A stretch of 8,341 nt of DNA from Ferruginibacter sp. (lineage in GTDB: Bacteria; Bacteroidota; Bacteroidia; Chitinophagales; Chitinophagaceae): contig JAGPDJ010000081.1 of NCBI GenBank assembly GCA_018057635.1, positions 1 to 8,341 on the forward strand, given 5' to 3'. The notes below the pieces were generated by a model, which saw only the letters and a program-made list of their open reading frames with translations, was not told the origin of the DNA and made no database searches. The position numbers were made by a program, and so were the translations under genes. Every line of letters starts with the position of its first letter. The first letter of the stretch is position 1. This document shows, piece by piece, positions 1 to 6,902 of this stretch.

Positions 1-1208
1 CTGCGGTAATGCCGATGTCGCATCAATTGAAAACGGCTGAAATAGATGAGATCCTTGCTGATGCGCAACTACATGTTATCATAGACGATATGAGCGGTGT
101 TTGCCCTGTAAAAGGTGTTGGTTCGGTTATTGAAATGAATGCCGAATCATTTTCATTTATTTTTACGGGTAAAGGACAATTACTGCCTTATGCTCCACAT
201 GTTCATTTACCGGCTTTCATCCGGTTCACTTCCGGCACCACCGGAAAATCTAAAGGAGTAATTGTTTCCCACCAGTCTGTAATAGAGCGGATTGAAGGCG
301 CCAACAAGGCATTGAGCCTGGGCACTGAAGATACAGTGGTTTGGGTACTCCCCATGGCATATCATTTTATTGTTTCAGTAGTTTTATATGTCCGTTTCGG
401 AACAGCAATAGCCATAGCAAAAGATTTTCTTGCAAGGAGCATTATTGAAATCACAAACCGGCACCGCGGTACTTTGTTATATGCTTCTCCGGTACAGATC
501 AGGTTATTATCAAACGATAACGGCCAGGGCCAGATGCCTTCGTTGAAAAAGGTGATCTCAACATCTGCTTCTATTTCCCCGGAAGTGTGCCTGGCATTTA
601 AAAATCGTTTTGGCATACACGTTAGTCAGGCTTATGGTATTATTGAGATCGGTTTACCCATGATCAATTTTATAAAATCTGCCGAACACCCCGAAGCAGT
701 TGGGTATGCGCTTCCAGATTATACAGTTGATATACTGGATGATGAATACAACCCGCTGCCGCCCGGACAAATAGGGCATCTGGCCATTAAAGGCCCGGGT
801 ATGTTTGATGCATATTTATTGCCTGCAACCCGACGTGCTGATGTTTTAAAGAAAGGTTATTTCCTCACGGCTGATTATGCATCCAAATCGGAAGACGGGC
901 TGATAAAGATAGAAGGACGTGCAAAGTCGGTGATCAATGTTTCCGGTATAAAAGTTTTCCCGGAAGAAGTAGAAGCCGTACTGGAGATGATGCCGGAAAT
1001 TAAGCTGGCTCGTATCAGCAGCAGCCCGCACCCTTTAATGGGTCAGATTATAGAAGGGGAACTTGTATTGCATGAAGGGGAAAGTATTGATGTGGAAGAT
1101 GTACTTACTTACTGCCGTAAACGATTGTCTACATTTAAGGCTCCGCAAAGGTTGAAGATTGTTGATTCATTGCCGCTTACAAAAACGGGGAAGATTCAGA
1201 GACATTGA
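1..1208 (+). CDS. AMP-binding adenylate-forming ligase (acyl/aryl-CoA synthetase-like), 5' truncated by window edge
   Basis: Enzymes of this ANL family activate a carboxylic acid with ATP to an acyl-adenylate and usually transfer it to CoA or a carrier protein. Counting from the Met at position 9, the P-loop FTSGTTGKSKG lies at residues 73-83, an A4-like LPMAYHF at 114-120, YGIIEIG (A5) at 209-215, the ribose-binding Asp in TADY at 287-290, the hinge region GRAKSVINVSG at 303-313, and the C-terminal TKTGKIQR with the presumed catalytic Lys395. The frame is open to the window edge (Ala-Val precede this Met) and family alignment places these residues inside the domain, so the Met is not the start and roughly 80-100 N-terminal residues are missing. 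The usual Thr of Y-G-x-T-E is Ile212. It is convergent with the carotenoid genes and looks more GC-rich by eye. The substrate cannot be read; a role in another pigment pathway such as flexirubin or aryl polyene is only a guess. Confidence 0.9.
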   Translation, partial: AVMPMSHQLKTAEIDEILADAQLHVIIDDMSGVCPVKGVGSVIEMNAESFSFIFTGKGQLLPYAPHVHLPAFIRFTSGTTGKSKGVIVSHQSVIERIEGANKALSLGTEDTVVWVLPMAYHFIVSVVLYVRFGTAIAIAKDFLARSIIEITNRHRGTLLYASPVQIRLLSNDNGQGQMPSLKKVISTSASISPEVCLAFKNRFGIHVSQAYGIIEIGLPMINFIKSAEHPEAVGYALPDYTVDILDDEYNPLPPGQIGHLAIKGPGMFDAYLLPATRRADVLKKGYFLTADYASKSEDGLIKIEGRAKSVINVSGIKVFPEEVEAVLEMMPEIKLARISSSPHPLMGQIIEGELVLHEGESIDVEDVLTYCRKRLSTFKAPQRLKIVDSLPLTKTGKIQRH

Positions 1209-1503
1209 GGGGGATGGTAGTTGGTTTTATTATAAATGAAAGAGATGACATCTTTTTTATTTCAACATAACAATTTGAATATCTATCAGTTACAAGGGTT
1301 ATTTTTAGATGACATCTTTTTTAAGTTCTTTTTAGTTTACTGACGCAGGTTTTACGGCCTCTTTCCAATTTATATAATTCACTTTCTTCTATTTAAGACG
1401 TTTGTTCATTTTTTTTCCAAAAAAGAGATGACATCTTTTTTATTTCAACATAACAATTTGAATATCTATCAGTTACAAGGGTTATTTTTAGATGACATCT
1501 TTT
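1209..1503. other. Convergent intergenic region filled by a paired repeat
   Basis: This gap separates the 3' ends of the AMP-binding ligase (plus strand) and the lycopene cyclase (minus strand). It is strongly AT-rich and consists mostly of two identical 86-bp repeats with a unique 97-bp spacer (1325-1421). No GC-rich hairpin of classical terminator type is visible. The near-palindromes with T-runs inside the repeats are the only candidates for terminating the converging transcripts. No convincing gene was found; the minus-strand spacer contains a short stop-bounded stretch ending EAVKPASVN that may be chance or a gene remnant. Confidence 0.75.
1239..1324. repeat. 86-bp direct repeat, copy 1
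   Basis: This segment is identical over 86 bp to 1422-1507 (offset 183 bp), with mismatches immediately outside both ends. The 17-mer AGATGACATCTTTTTTA occurs at both ends of the unit (1243-1259 and 1307-1323). Its core AGATGaCATCT is an 11-bp palindrome with an odd centre, so the unit has ends that are both direct and near-inverted copies. It begins about 30 bp after the ligase stop codon. No open reading frame of note lies inside. It could be a small non-autonomous mobile element, a REP-like 3'-end element or a weak bidirectional terminator; the sequence alone does not decide. Confidence 0.9.
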
Positions 1504-1507
1504 TTAA
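1422..1507. repeat. 86-bp direct repeat, copy 2, overlapping the lycopene cyclase 3' end
   Basis: Perfect copy of 1239-1324. The 17-mer AGATGACATCTTTTTTA recurs at 1426-1442 and 1490-1506, so the four 17-mers are spaced 64, 119 and 64 bp apart. The right end covers the TAA stop codon of the minus-strand lycopene cyclase (1504-1506) and one base of its last sense codon, so the repeat itself supplies the stop. Perfect identity between the copies suggests recent duplication, gene conversion or selection. Confidence 0.9.
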
Positions 1508-2193
1508 AGCGGCCTGTTCTTAAATTTTTCATACCCAACAACATTCATAAATACAAGCAACATGCCATAAAAAGTATCCTCAAAAGGAATTGTATAAATT
1601 CTAATCCCCAGGTTTTCTGCATCATTGTATATAACCACTGGTATGGCTGTAAGAAAACCATTAACAATCAGGAAAGGAATCAGGCAAACAGCATAAGAAA
1701 CAAGGAAAGCAAGTGCATCAAAATTCCTGAAATAATTCTTGAAAAAATAAATGACTGCTATAAAAACCGCATTCAGAATGAATGTCCACGAAGTATAATA
1801 TTTTTCATGATAAAAAGCACCTGCTATCAATAATATAACAGCCAGTGCTTTAAGAAAAATATCGGCACTTTTTTTCTCTTTTAAAAAAGGAAAGTATGCA
1901 CGGATACAGGCATAAATGAACATACAGCAATATGGTACTATGAAAAAGAAAAGAACTTCTTCCACAGGCAGGTTTGCAATGTTATATCCTGTTATGTATT
2001 TTTCATTGAAACTCCAAACGCCTTTGGAAGTAAAAAACATATCCCAAAGAATATAAAAAATGGCAGGAAGGATCATTACAGGAAAGACGAATTTCCAATC
2101 TTTGTAAAATGCCACTTTTTTATCGAAACTAAGACCCAGCGGGCCTGCAAGGGAAGCCAGCAGGATAAGAAAATATGTGAAATGGCTGTTCAA
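1504..2193 (-). CDS. crtYcd: Lycopene cyclase, fused two-domain CrtYcd (CarR-like) type
   Basis: Integral membrane enzyme that cyclises the psi ends of lycopene to beta-ionone rings without net redox change. The 229-residue protein has about seven hydrophobic segments and two related halves, as in fusions of the heterodimeric CrtYc/CrtYd subunits: PVEEVLFFFIVPY at 76-88 in the first half and IPFEDTFYGM at 202-211 in the second. These Pro-x-Glu-Glu/Asp motifs are the recognisable family signature. The start is TTG at 2193: no ATG lies between it and the in-frame stop shared with the crtZ end, and the next Met (residue 40) would remove a conserved N-terminal helix. It follows crtZ by 15 bp with no Shine-Dalgarno sequence and is the last gene of the cluster. 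Its stop codon lies inside the 86-bp repeat, so the native C-terminus may have been altered by a residue or a few. Whether it makes one ring or two cannot be read. Confidence 0.9.
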   Translation of the reverse strand: MNSHFTYFLILLASLAGPLGLSFDKKVAFYKDWKFVFPVMILPAIFYILWDMFFTSKGVWSFNEKYITGYNIANLPVEEVLFFFIVPYCCMFIYACIRAYFPFLKEKKSADIFLKALAVILLIAGAFYHEKYYTSWTFILNAVFIAVIYFFKNYFRNFDALAFLVSYAVCLIPFLIVNGFLTAIPVVIYNDAENLGIRIYTIPFEDTFYGMLLVFMNVVGYEKFKNRPL

Positions 2194-2208
2194 AAAAGAA
2201 TAAAGGTA

Positions 2209-2724
2209 TTATACGTTTGCAGTTGCGCTGGAATTATTTGCATGTTCATTTTGGTTAAACCTTTTTTTATCCTGCTTAACTTTTTCCCAGTATTTTTTGT
2301 GTACCCATAACATACCAAAACTTTCACCATCCTCTTTATCTATGTGTTTGTGGTGCATTTTATGTGCCCAACGCAATGTGCGTACATAAGTGTTGTTGCT
2401 GCGGCTGAACCATTTGAACCGCTGGTGTATAATCACTTCATGTACTAAAAAATAAGCGAGGCCATACAATGTAAAACCCGCTCCAATGGAGATCATCCAG
2501 TACATTTTATACATTACACCAAACATGATGAGCAACCAGCTTGGTATGGCAAATATGAGGAAATAGGCATCATTCTTTTCAAAAACACCCGGCCCTTTCT
2601 GGTGATGGTCTTTGTGAAGATACCATCCAACACCGTGCATTACATAGCGGTGCAGCCACCAGGTAAACCCTTCCATTAAAATGAAAGTTAAGAGTGTAAT
2701 AACTATGTAAAGTAACCAGCTCAT
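2209..2724 (-). CDS. crtZ: Beta-carotene 3-hydroxylase (CrtZ-type, fatty acid hydroxylase superfamily)
   Basis: Non-haem di-iron membrane oxygenase that adds 3-hydroxyl groups to beta-ionone rings, giving cryptoxanthin and zeaxanthin or 3-hydroxylating monocyclic carotenoids. All four histidine clusters are intact: HRYVMH (25-30), HKDHH (37-41), HEVIIH (95-100) and HKMHH (121-125), in the HX4H, HX2HH, HX4H, HX2HH order expected of CrtZ. Membrane segments lie at about 3-20, 53-70 and 75-93. At 171 residues it has the normal length. After the catalytic part there is a polar, Asn- and Lys-rich tail (about 145-171) that looks unconserved. ATG start at 2724, 17 bp after the cruF-like stop. A CrtW ketolase was considered, but the histidine pattern and small size fit CrtZ. 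Confidence 0.95.
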   Translation of the reverse strand: MSWLLYIVITLLTFILMEGFTWWLHRYVMHGVGWYLHKDHHQKGPGVFEKNDAYFLIFAIPSWLLIMFGVMYKMYWMISIGAGFTLYGLAYFLVHEVIIHQRFKWFSRSNNTYVRTLRWAHKMHHKHIDKEDGESFGMLWVHKKYWEKVKQDKKRFNQNEHANNSSATANV

Positions 2725-2741
2725 TTAATATTTTATTCCGT

Positions 2742-3434
2742 TTAATTCAAGAATGTCCTCAATATCAAAAAAAACATAACCTGTATCAGTAGCAAATTTA
2801 CAGCGAATTTGTTTTGCTTTTCAAATTTGCCAAAATGAAAAACCAGTAACAGCAAAATACTTACCAAAAACCAGCAGACATAGTTATAAAATGGAATTGT
2901 TCCGTTGCCGTTCCATATCCAGTAATTCAATTTCACTGCAACAGGTTCCATCAGCCAGTCGAATAATACAGCCAAAGTTGCACCATCAACAATAACTGAC
3001 AAAGCTTTCAGGTTTTTAGACCTTGGGGCAGCATCTGCAGGTAATCCATTGATGATTTTCATTAACAAAGTATGAACTGCCACACCACAACAATACATGA
3101 TAATAAACCAGTTAACTCCTATCAACAGGGGAACTTTTTTTAGTTTTATCCCAAGTGCTGCACCATATTGGTAATTTCCAAATAATAGTCCGGTATTTAC
3201 ACCAATGATCTCAACTGAAATACCAATCACCACGCATGCAGCAAGGAAAATCCAGAACCAGGTATTGCGCTCAAACTGCGTCCAAACCAATAACACAAAC
3301 ATGAGTAAAAGGTTGAATGGAGTGGTTTGAATAAAAAAATCGCGGTTGAAAAATAATATGCCTGTTAACCCGATGGTATGAAATAAAATGGCAATAGCGG
3401 TAGCTACCTGGTATTTGTTTATAGTTTTTGTCAC
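2742..3434 (-). CDS. cruF: Carotenoid biosynthesis protein, CruF-like (DUF422/COG2324) putative 1',2'-hydratase
   Basis: Members of this membrane family hydrate the 1',2' double bond of acyclic carotenoid ends (CruF) or act on C50 carotenoids. The 230-residue protein has several hydrophobic helices and the conserved blocks of the family: E75 with IIGVNTGLLFGNYQYG (75-91), VPLLIGVNW (101-109), DW..EP (D159, E163, P164) and YWIWNGNGTIPFYNY (171-185). It starts with GTG at 3434-3432, overlapping the idi TGA as GTGA, so translation is probably coupled. Placed between idi and crtZ, it suggests hydroxylation of the uncyclised end of a monocyclic carotenoid, as in the saproxanthin/flexixanthin/myxol pathways. 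The family is clear; the exact reaction is inferred from context. Confidence 0.85.
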   Translation of the reverse strand: MTKTINKYQVATAIAILFHTIGLTGILFFNRDFFIQTTPFNLLLMFVLLVWTQFERNTWFWIFLAACVVIGISVEIIGVNTGLLFGNYQYGAALGIKLKKVPLLIGVNWFIIMYCCGVAVHTLLMKIINGLPADAAPRSKNLKALSVIVDGATLAVLFDWLMEPVAVKLNYWIWNGNGTIPFYNYVCWFLVSILLLLVFHFGKFEKQNKFAVNLLLIQVMFFLILRTFLN

Positions 3435-3952
3435 TGAGAATTATTGCTGTTAAGATATTCCTCCAGCTTAGGAAAAGCGATTTTAAACCACACGGTATAT
3501 TTGTGCGGATGAGATTGCAGGGAATCTTTAATATCATTCATCGATTTGAAACAATAATCACTCACTTCTTCTTTATCAGGAACGATTGGCCCATCGTAAC
3601 TGCCCATAAAAACATGATCAAATTCATATTCAAACAGCCCATTATCAAATGTAGCTTTGTAAGTAAAATCAAATATCTTGATAAGGTTTGTACTGATGCC
3701 CATTTCTTCCTTCAGGCGTGCATGTGCTGCATCCAGTGTTTGTTCTGCCGGACGGGGGTGGCTGCAACAGGCATTAGACCATAAGCCACCACTGTGGTAT
3801 TTATTGGCAGCTCTTTTATGTAAAAGCATTTCTCCCTTGCTGTTAAAAATAAATATGCTGAAAGCCCTGTGCAAAAGGGCTTTTTGATGAACTTCCAGTT
3901 TTTCCATGATGCCCACAGGTTCATCTCTTTCATCTACCAAAATAACATTCAT
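3431..3952 (-). CDS. idi: Isopentenyl-diphosphate delta-isomerase, type I (Nudix fold)
   Basis: Cytosolic enzyme that interconverts IPP and DMAPP, balancing precursors for GGPP and so for phytoene. The 173-residue protein shows the type I active site: metal-binding His22 and His28, the catalytic Cys in NACCSHP (Cys63 by alignment with the E. coli C-G-H; Cys62 is an extra neighbour), His65, a Nudix-like helix ARLKEEMGI (78-86), the Glu pair E108 and E110 in FEYEF, and the late aromatic Trp155. The ATG at 3952 gives an N-terminus with the expected NVILVDERDEPVG opening. It follows crtB by 14 bp, with a weak AGG about 14 bases before the ATG, and overlaps the cruF-like gene by 4 bp. Its place inside the crt cluster indicates that precursor supply is co-induced with pigment synthesis. 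Confidence 0.96.
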   Translation of the reverse strand: MNVILVDERDEPVGIMEKLEVHQKALLHRAFSIFIFNSKGEMLLHKRAANKYHSGGLWSNACCSHPRPAEQTLDAAHARLKEEMGISTNLIKIFDFTYKATFDNGLFEYEFDHVFMGSYDGPIVPDKEEVSDYCFKSMNDIKDSLQSHPHKYTVWFKIAFPKLEEYLNSNNSQ

Positions 3953-3966
3953 AGTTGAACTTGCCT

Positions 3967-4803
3967 TTAGAATAAATTAAACTGGTTACGCAAACCAGCT
4001 TTTGCCACAATAAATGCCTTTCCATAGTTTGGAATGCGTATACGCTGTTCCAGTATATTATCGGGCGTTGTTCTTTTAATTTTTTTAAACAGCGAGAGAT
4101 AGTATTTATAAGCTACATAAACTCCAAATCTTGCTTTTACGGGAAGCATGAGGATGCCTTCATAAGCATTTATAAAATCAAGAGTTATGTCGTCTTCAAT
4201 CTGCTTTTTCATGGAAGTAGTAAAATTGGTAAAATCTACTTCCGGGAAATATGACCTGTTCAGTTGCTGGTAATCGGCTTTTACATCACGCAGAAAGTTC
4301 ACTTTTTGAAAAGCAGCTCCCAGTGCCTGTGCAGATGGTTTAAGTTTTTTATACATTTCCTCATCACCTTCGCAAAAAACATACAGGCACATCAGCCCCA
4401 CTACTTCTGCGCTGCCATAAATATATTCCTTGTACCCATTGCTGTTATAAACCGTTTTACTGAGATCCATTTCCATGCTGCTGAAAAATGCTTCTATCAG
4501 GTCGTGACTGATATTGTACTTTCTTACAGAACTCTGAAAACTATGTAAAATGGGGTTCAGGCTGATGCCTCTTTCAATAGAAGCGTAGGTTTCTTTTTTA
4601 AACTCAATGAGCAGTTCTTCTTTGTTGTATTCATGGAAAGTATCCACGATCTCATCTGCAAAACGTACAAATCCGTAAATATTATAAATTGGTGTACGAA
4701 GGTCGGCATGAAGCAACCTGATGGCGCTGCTGAAAGAAGTACTGTACTTCTCTGTGGCTGCCTTGCTGCAATATTCACTTAACTCATGAAAAATTCCGAT
4801 CAT
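3967..4803 (-). CDS. crtB: 15-cis-phytoene synthase
   Basis: Condenses two molecules of geranylgeranyl diphosphate via prephytoene diphosphate to phytoene, the first committed step of carotenoid synthesis, normally at the inner membrane surface. Both Asp-rich Mg-diphosphate motifs are intact in the 278-residue protein: FADEIVD (48-54; D50, D54) and NFLRDVKAD (169-177; N169, D173, D177), followed by RSYFP (183-187). The YGSAEVVGLM block (129-138) is also typical. ATG start at 4803. It lies 62 bp after crtI in an AT-rich gap containing ATTAATTAAT, the largest gap among the enzyme genes, so an internal promoter is possible but not demonstrated. The squalene/hydroxysqualene synthase alternative (same fold) is unlikely because crtI lies directly upstream. 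Confidence 0.96.
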   Translation of the reverse strand: MIGIFHELSEYCSKAATEKYSTSFSSAIRLLHADLRTPIYNIYGFVRFADEIVDTFHEYNKEELLIEFKKETYASIERGISLNPILHSFQSSVRKYNISHDLIEAFFSSMEMDLSKTVYNSNGYKEYIYGSAEVVGLMCLYVFCEGDEEMYKKLKPSAQALGAAFQKVNFLRDVKADYQQLNRSYFPEVDFTNFTTSMKKQIEDDITLDFINAYEGILMLPVKARFGVYVAYKYYLSLFKKIKRTTPDNILEQRIRIPNYGKAFIVAKAGLRNQFNLF

Positions 4804-4865
4804 TCTTTTAACTTATTAATTAATGTTTTATTTCTACTATTCATTGCCGTTATTAAAGTATGCCA

Positions 4866-6344
4866 TCACGCGTACCCGAAATCTTTTAAAACTTCACCAG
4901 CTACCACTTCACCGCTGATGAGGCTTGGTGGCACACCGGGACCGGGAACGGTTAATTGACCGGTGTAAAATAAGTTTTTTATTTTAATACTCCTGCATGA
5001 CGGCCTGAAAATGGCAGTCTGCATTAAAGTATTGGCCAATCCATATGCATTCCCTTTAAAAGAATTATAGTCTTCAGTAAAATTACTTACCGAATAACTT
5101 TTTTTATATATTATAGAATTTTTTACTGATTGACCGGTTTTTTGTTCAAACCTGGTCAATATCTTATCCAGGTATTTATCCCTCAGCTCTTCTGTATCTG
5201 CTTCAAGGCCAGATGCAACCGGAACAAGTAATACAAGATTCTCACATCCTTCCGGTGCAACTGTAGGATCTGTTATTGATGAAACGGAAACATAAAACAA
5301 CGGATCTTTGGGCCAGGTTTTTGTTTTATAAATTTCATTTCCGTGCACATTAAAATCTGTATCAAAAAAAAGGCAGTGGTGAGTTAATCCTTCCAGTCTT
5401 TTATTTAACCCGATATAATATAATAAGCAACTGGGAGCCATCACTCTTTTTTCCCAGTATGCATCACTGTAAGTCCTGCAATTTTCGGGAAGCAGTTTAC
5501 TTTCCACATGATGATAATCTGCAGAGCCGATCACAACATCTGCATCATATTTTACAGATTCGTTTACAAAAACAGCTGTTGCTTTGTTATTTTCAATATT
5601 TACAGATGTTACATTGCTGTTGAAAATAAATTTTACACCCAGTTCTGTTGCAAGCCTGTACATACCATCTACCACTTCATACATGCCTTTTTTGGGATAC
5701 CAGGTACCCAGTTTAATATCGGCATAATTCATCAGGCTGTATAACGCGGGCGTATCCTGTGGCAAAGCACCCAGGAACAATACCGGGAATTCCATCAACT
5801 GCTGAAGCTTGCTGTTTTTAAAAAACTTGCTGATGTGTTTTTTCATAGAAGTAAATACATCCAGCTTAAAAACACCTTTTGCAAGATCCCAGCTTAAAAA
5901 TTCGGTAAATGACTGGCCTGGTTTATGAACCAGTTTGTTGATACCCACATCATATTTATAAGCCGCTTCATGTAAAAATGAATCCAGCTTTTCTCCACTT
6001 CCTTTTTCAATCTGGTCAAATGTTTTTTTCAGCTCATTGTAATCTGCAGGAATATTGGTAAATCCTTCGTGCCAGTAAACCCTGTAAGAAGGGTCTAACC
6101 GGGTAATATCATAATAATCTGAAACTTTTTTACCAAAGCAATTGAAATAACGTTCAAAAACATCCGGCATCCAGTACCAGCTTGGCCCCATATCAAAAGT
6201 AAAACCTTTGGCAACCAGTTTCCTTGCTCTACCGCCTGGCATATCGTGCTTTTCAAGAACGGTTACATCCCAGCCCGCTTTCGCCATAAAAGAGGCTGCA
6301 GATAAGCCGGAAAAACCGCTCCCTATAATAACTACTTTTTTCAT
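4866..6344 (-). CDS. crtI: Phytoene desaturase (CrtI-type)
   Basis: FAD-dependent membrane-associated desaturase that introduces double bonds into phytoene, usually four to give lycopene. The 492-residue length is normal. The N-terminal Rossmann motif is IIGSGFSGLSAA (6-17), with ribose-binding Glu31, then MPGGRAR (35-41) and FDMGPSWYWMP (50-60). The C-terminal bacterial phytoene-desaturase signature NLFYTGQLTVPGPGVPPS (457-474) is complete and followed by LISGEVVAGEVL. ATG at 6344 places the FAD motif at the very N-terminus, as expected. It lies 48 bp after the sigma factor gene and 62 bp before crtB. It is the only CrtI-family member in the window, so if the end product carries a 3',4' double bond, either this enzyme or a CrtD elsewhere must make it. 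The number of desaturations cannot be read from sequence. Confidence 0.96.
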   Translation of the reverse strand: MKKVVIIGSGFSGLSAASFMAKAGWDVTVLEKHDMPGGRARKLVAKGFTFDMGPSWYWMPDVFERYFNCFGKKVSDYYDITRLDPSYRVYWHEGFTNIPADYNELKKTFDQIEKGSGEKLDSFLHEAAYKYDVGINKLVHKPGQSFTEFLSWDLAKGVFKLDVFTSMKKHISKFFKNSKLQQLMEFPVLFLGALPQDTPALYSLMNYADIKLGTWYPKKGMYEVVDGMYRLATELGVKFIFNSNVTSVNIENNKATAVFVNESVKYDADVVIGSADYHHVESKLLPENCRTYSDAYWEKRVMAPSCLLYYIGLNKRLEGLTHHCLFFDTDFNVHGNEIYKTKTWPKDPLFYVSVSSITDPTVAPEGCENLVLLVPVASGLEADTEELRDKYLDKILTRFEQKTGQSVKNSIIYKKSYSVSNFTEDYNSFKGNAYGLANTLMQTAIFRPSCRSIKIKNLFYTGQLTVPGPGVPPSLISGEVVAGEVLKDFGYA

Positions 6345-6392
6345 AGATGCAAAGTAATGGTATTGGTTTTTAATTATGTGAATATTCCTGTA

Positions 6393-6893
6393 TCAATACC
6401 TGCTTAATTGTTCCTTCAGCAATTTACGTGCAAAGTGAATCCTGCTTTTGATGGTTCCCAAAGGCTCATTCAGGTGTTCTGCAATTTCGTTATACTTATA
6501 CCCTTCAAAATACATCACAAAAGGGTTTTTAAAAATTTCAGGAAGCTGATCCACGGATGACTGTATGTCTTTTAAAGACAGGTTTGTTTCTGCTGTATTG
6601 GAAATAGCATGCTGGTTATAATCGAGCAGGTAATCGTTGGGGGTATTATCAAAAACAGTATTCTGCCTTGCTTTTTTACGGTAATCGTTTATAAAAATAT
6701 TGCGCATGATGGTGTACATCCATGCTTTAATATTTGTACCGGCATTGTATTTTTCATGGTTTGAAAGCGCCCTGAACAGGGTTTCCTGCATCAGGTCTTT
6801 GGCAGTTTCGTTATCACGGGTAAGTGATAAAGCAAATGGCTTTAGATAGTCTGCATTGTTAATCAGCATTTGATTGAAATTAAGTGTTGCCAT
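6393..6893 (-). CDS. RNA polymerase sigma factor, ECF (sigma-70 family)
   Basis: Directs RNA polymerase to a specific promoter set. The 166-residue protein has region 2 at about 15-78, with DLMQETLFRAL (33-43) and the promoter-melting stretch NIKAWMYTIMRNIFINDYRK (54-73), a polar linker (about 79-112), and region 4 at about 116-163 with the helix-turn-helix YNEIAEHLNEPLGTIKSRI (134-152). Regions 1 and 3 are absent, as expected for ECF factors. ATG start at 6893. No anti-sigma gene (no short cytoplasmic or single-membrane-segment protein) lies on either side, which is unusual for an ECF factor and suggests that its activity is set by transcription, presumably through the CarH-like regulator upstream. 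By analogy to LitR/LitS in actinomycetes it may activate the crt genes; this is inference. The exact ECF subgroup is not assigned. Confidence 0.93.
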   Translation of the reverse strand: MATLNFNQMLINNADYLKPFALSLTRDNETAKDLMQETLFRALSNHEKYNAGTNIKAWMYTIMRNIFINDYRKKARQNTVFDNTPNDYLLDYNQHAISNTAETNLSLKDIQSSVDQLPEIFKNPFVMYFEGYKYNEIAEHLNEPLGTIKSRIHFARKLLKEQLSRY

Positions 6894-6902
6894 TTTTAAA
6901 CT

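Noticed and set aside
9..11. Met codon at position 9 as start of the AMP-binding ligase
   Set aside because: The frame is open to the left edge and the protein would lack a conserved N-terminal subdomain portion of the adenylation fold.
1239..1259. Classical rho-independent terminator after the ligase gene
   Set aside because: The dyad is AT-rich with a very short loop if fully paired, and lacks a GC stem. A weak terminator role is kept only as a possibility.
1239..1507. Insertion sequence or CRISPR array
   Set aside because: There is no transposase frame, and only two long units with one 97-bp spacer; unit length and number do not fit a CRISPR array.
1492..1833. Plus-strand reading frame of 113 codons opposite the lycopene cyclase
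   Set aside because: It lies inside a well-supported minus-strand gene, begins in the repeat, and its translation shows no family motif. The same holds for the other frames opposite crtB, crtI, idi and the MerR gene.
4804..4865. Internal promoter between crtI and crtB
   Set aside because: The gap is AT-rich, with ATTAATTAAT and a TACTTTA on the minus strand, but no full TAnnTTTG plus -33 pair is present.
6345..6392. Separate crtI promoter (TTACTTTG on the minus strand at 6357-6350)
   Set aside because: It deviates from TAnnTTTG at one position, has no clear -33 partner, and would start transcription at or beyond the ATG only 5 bases away.
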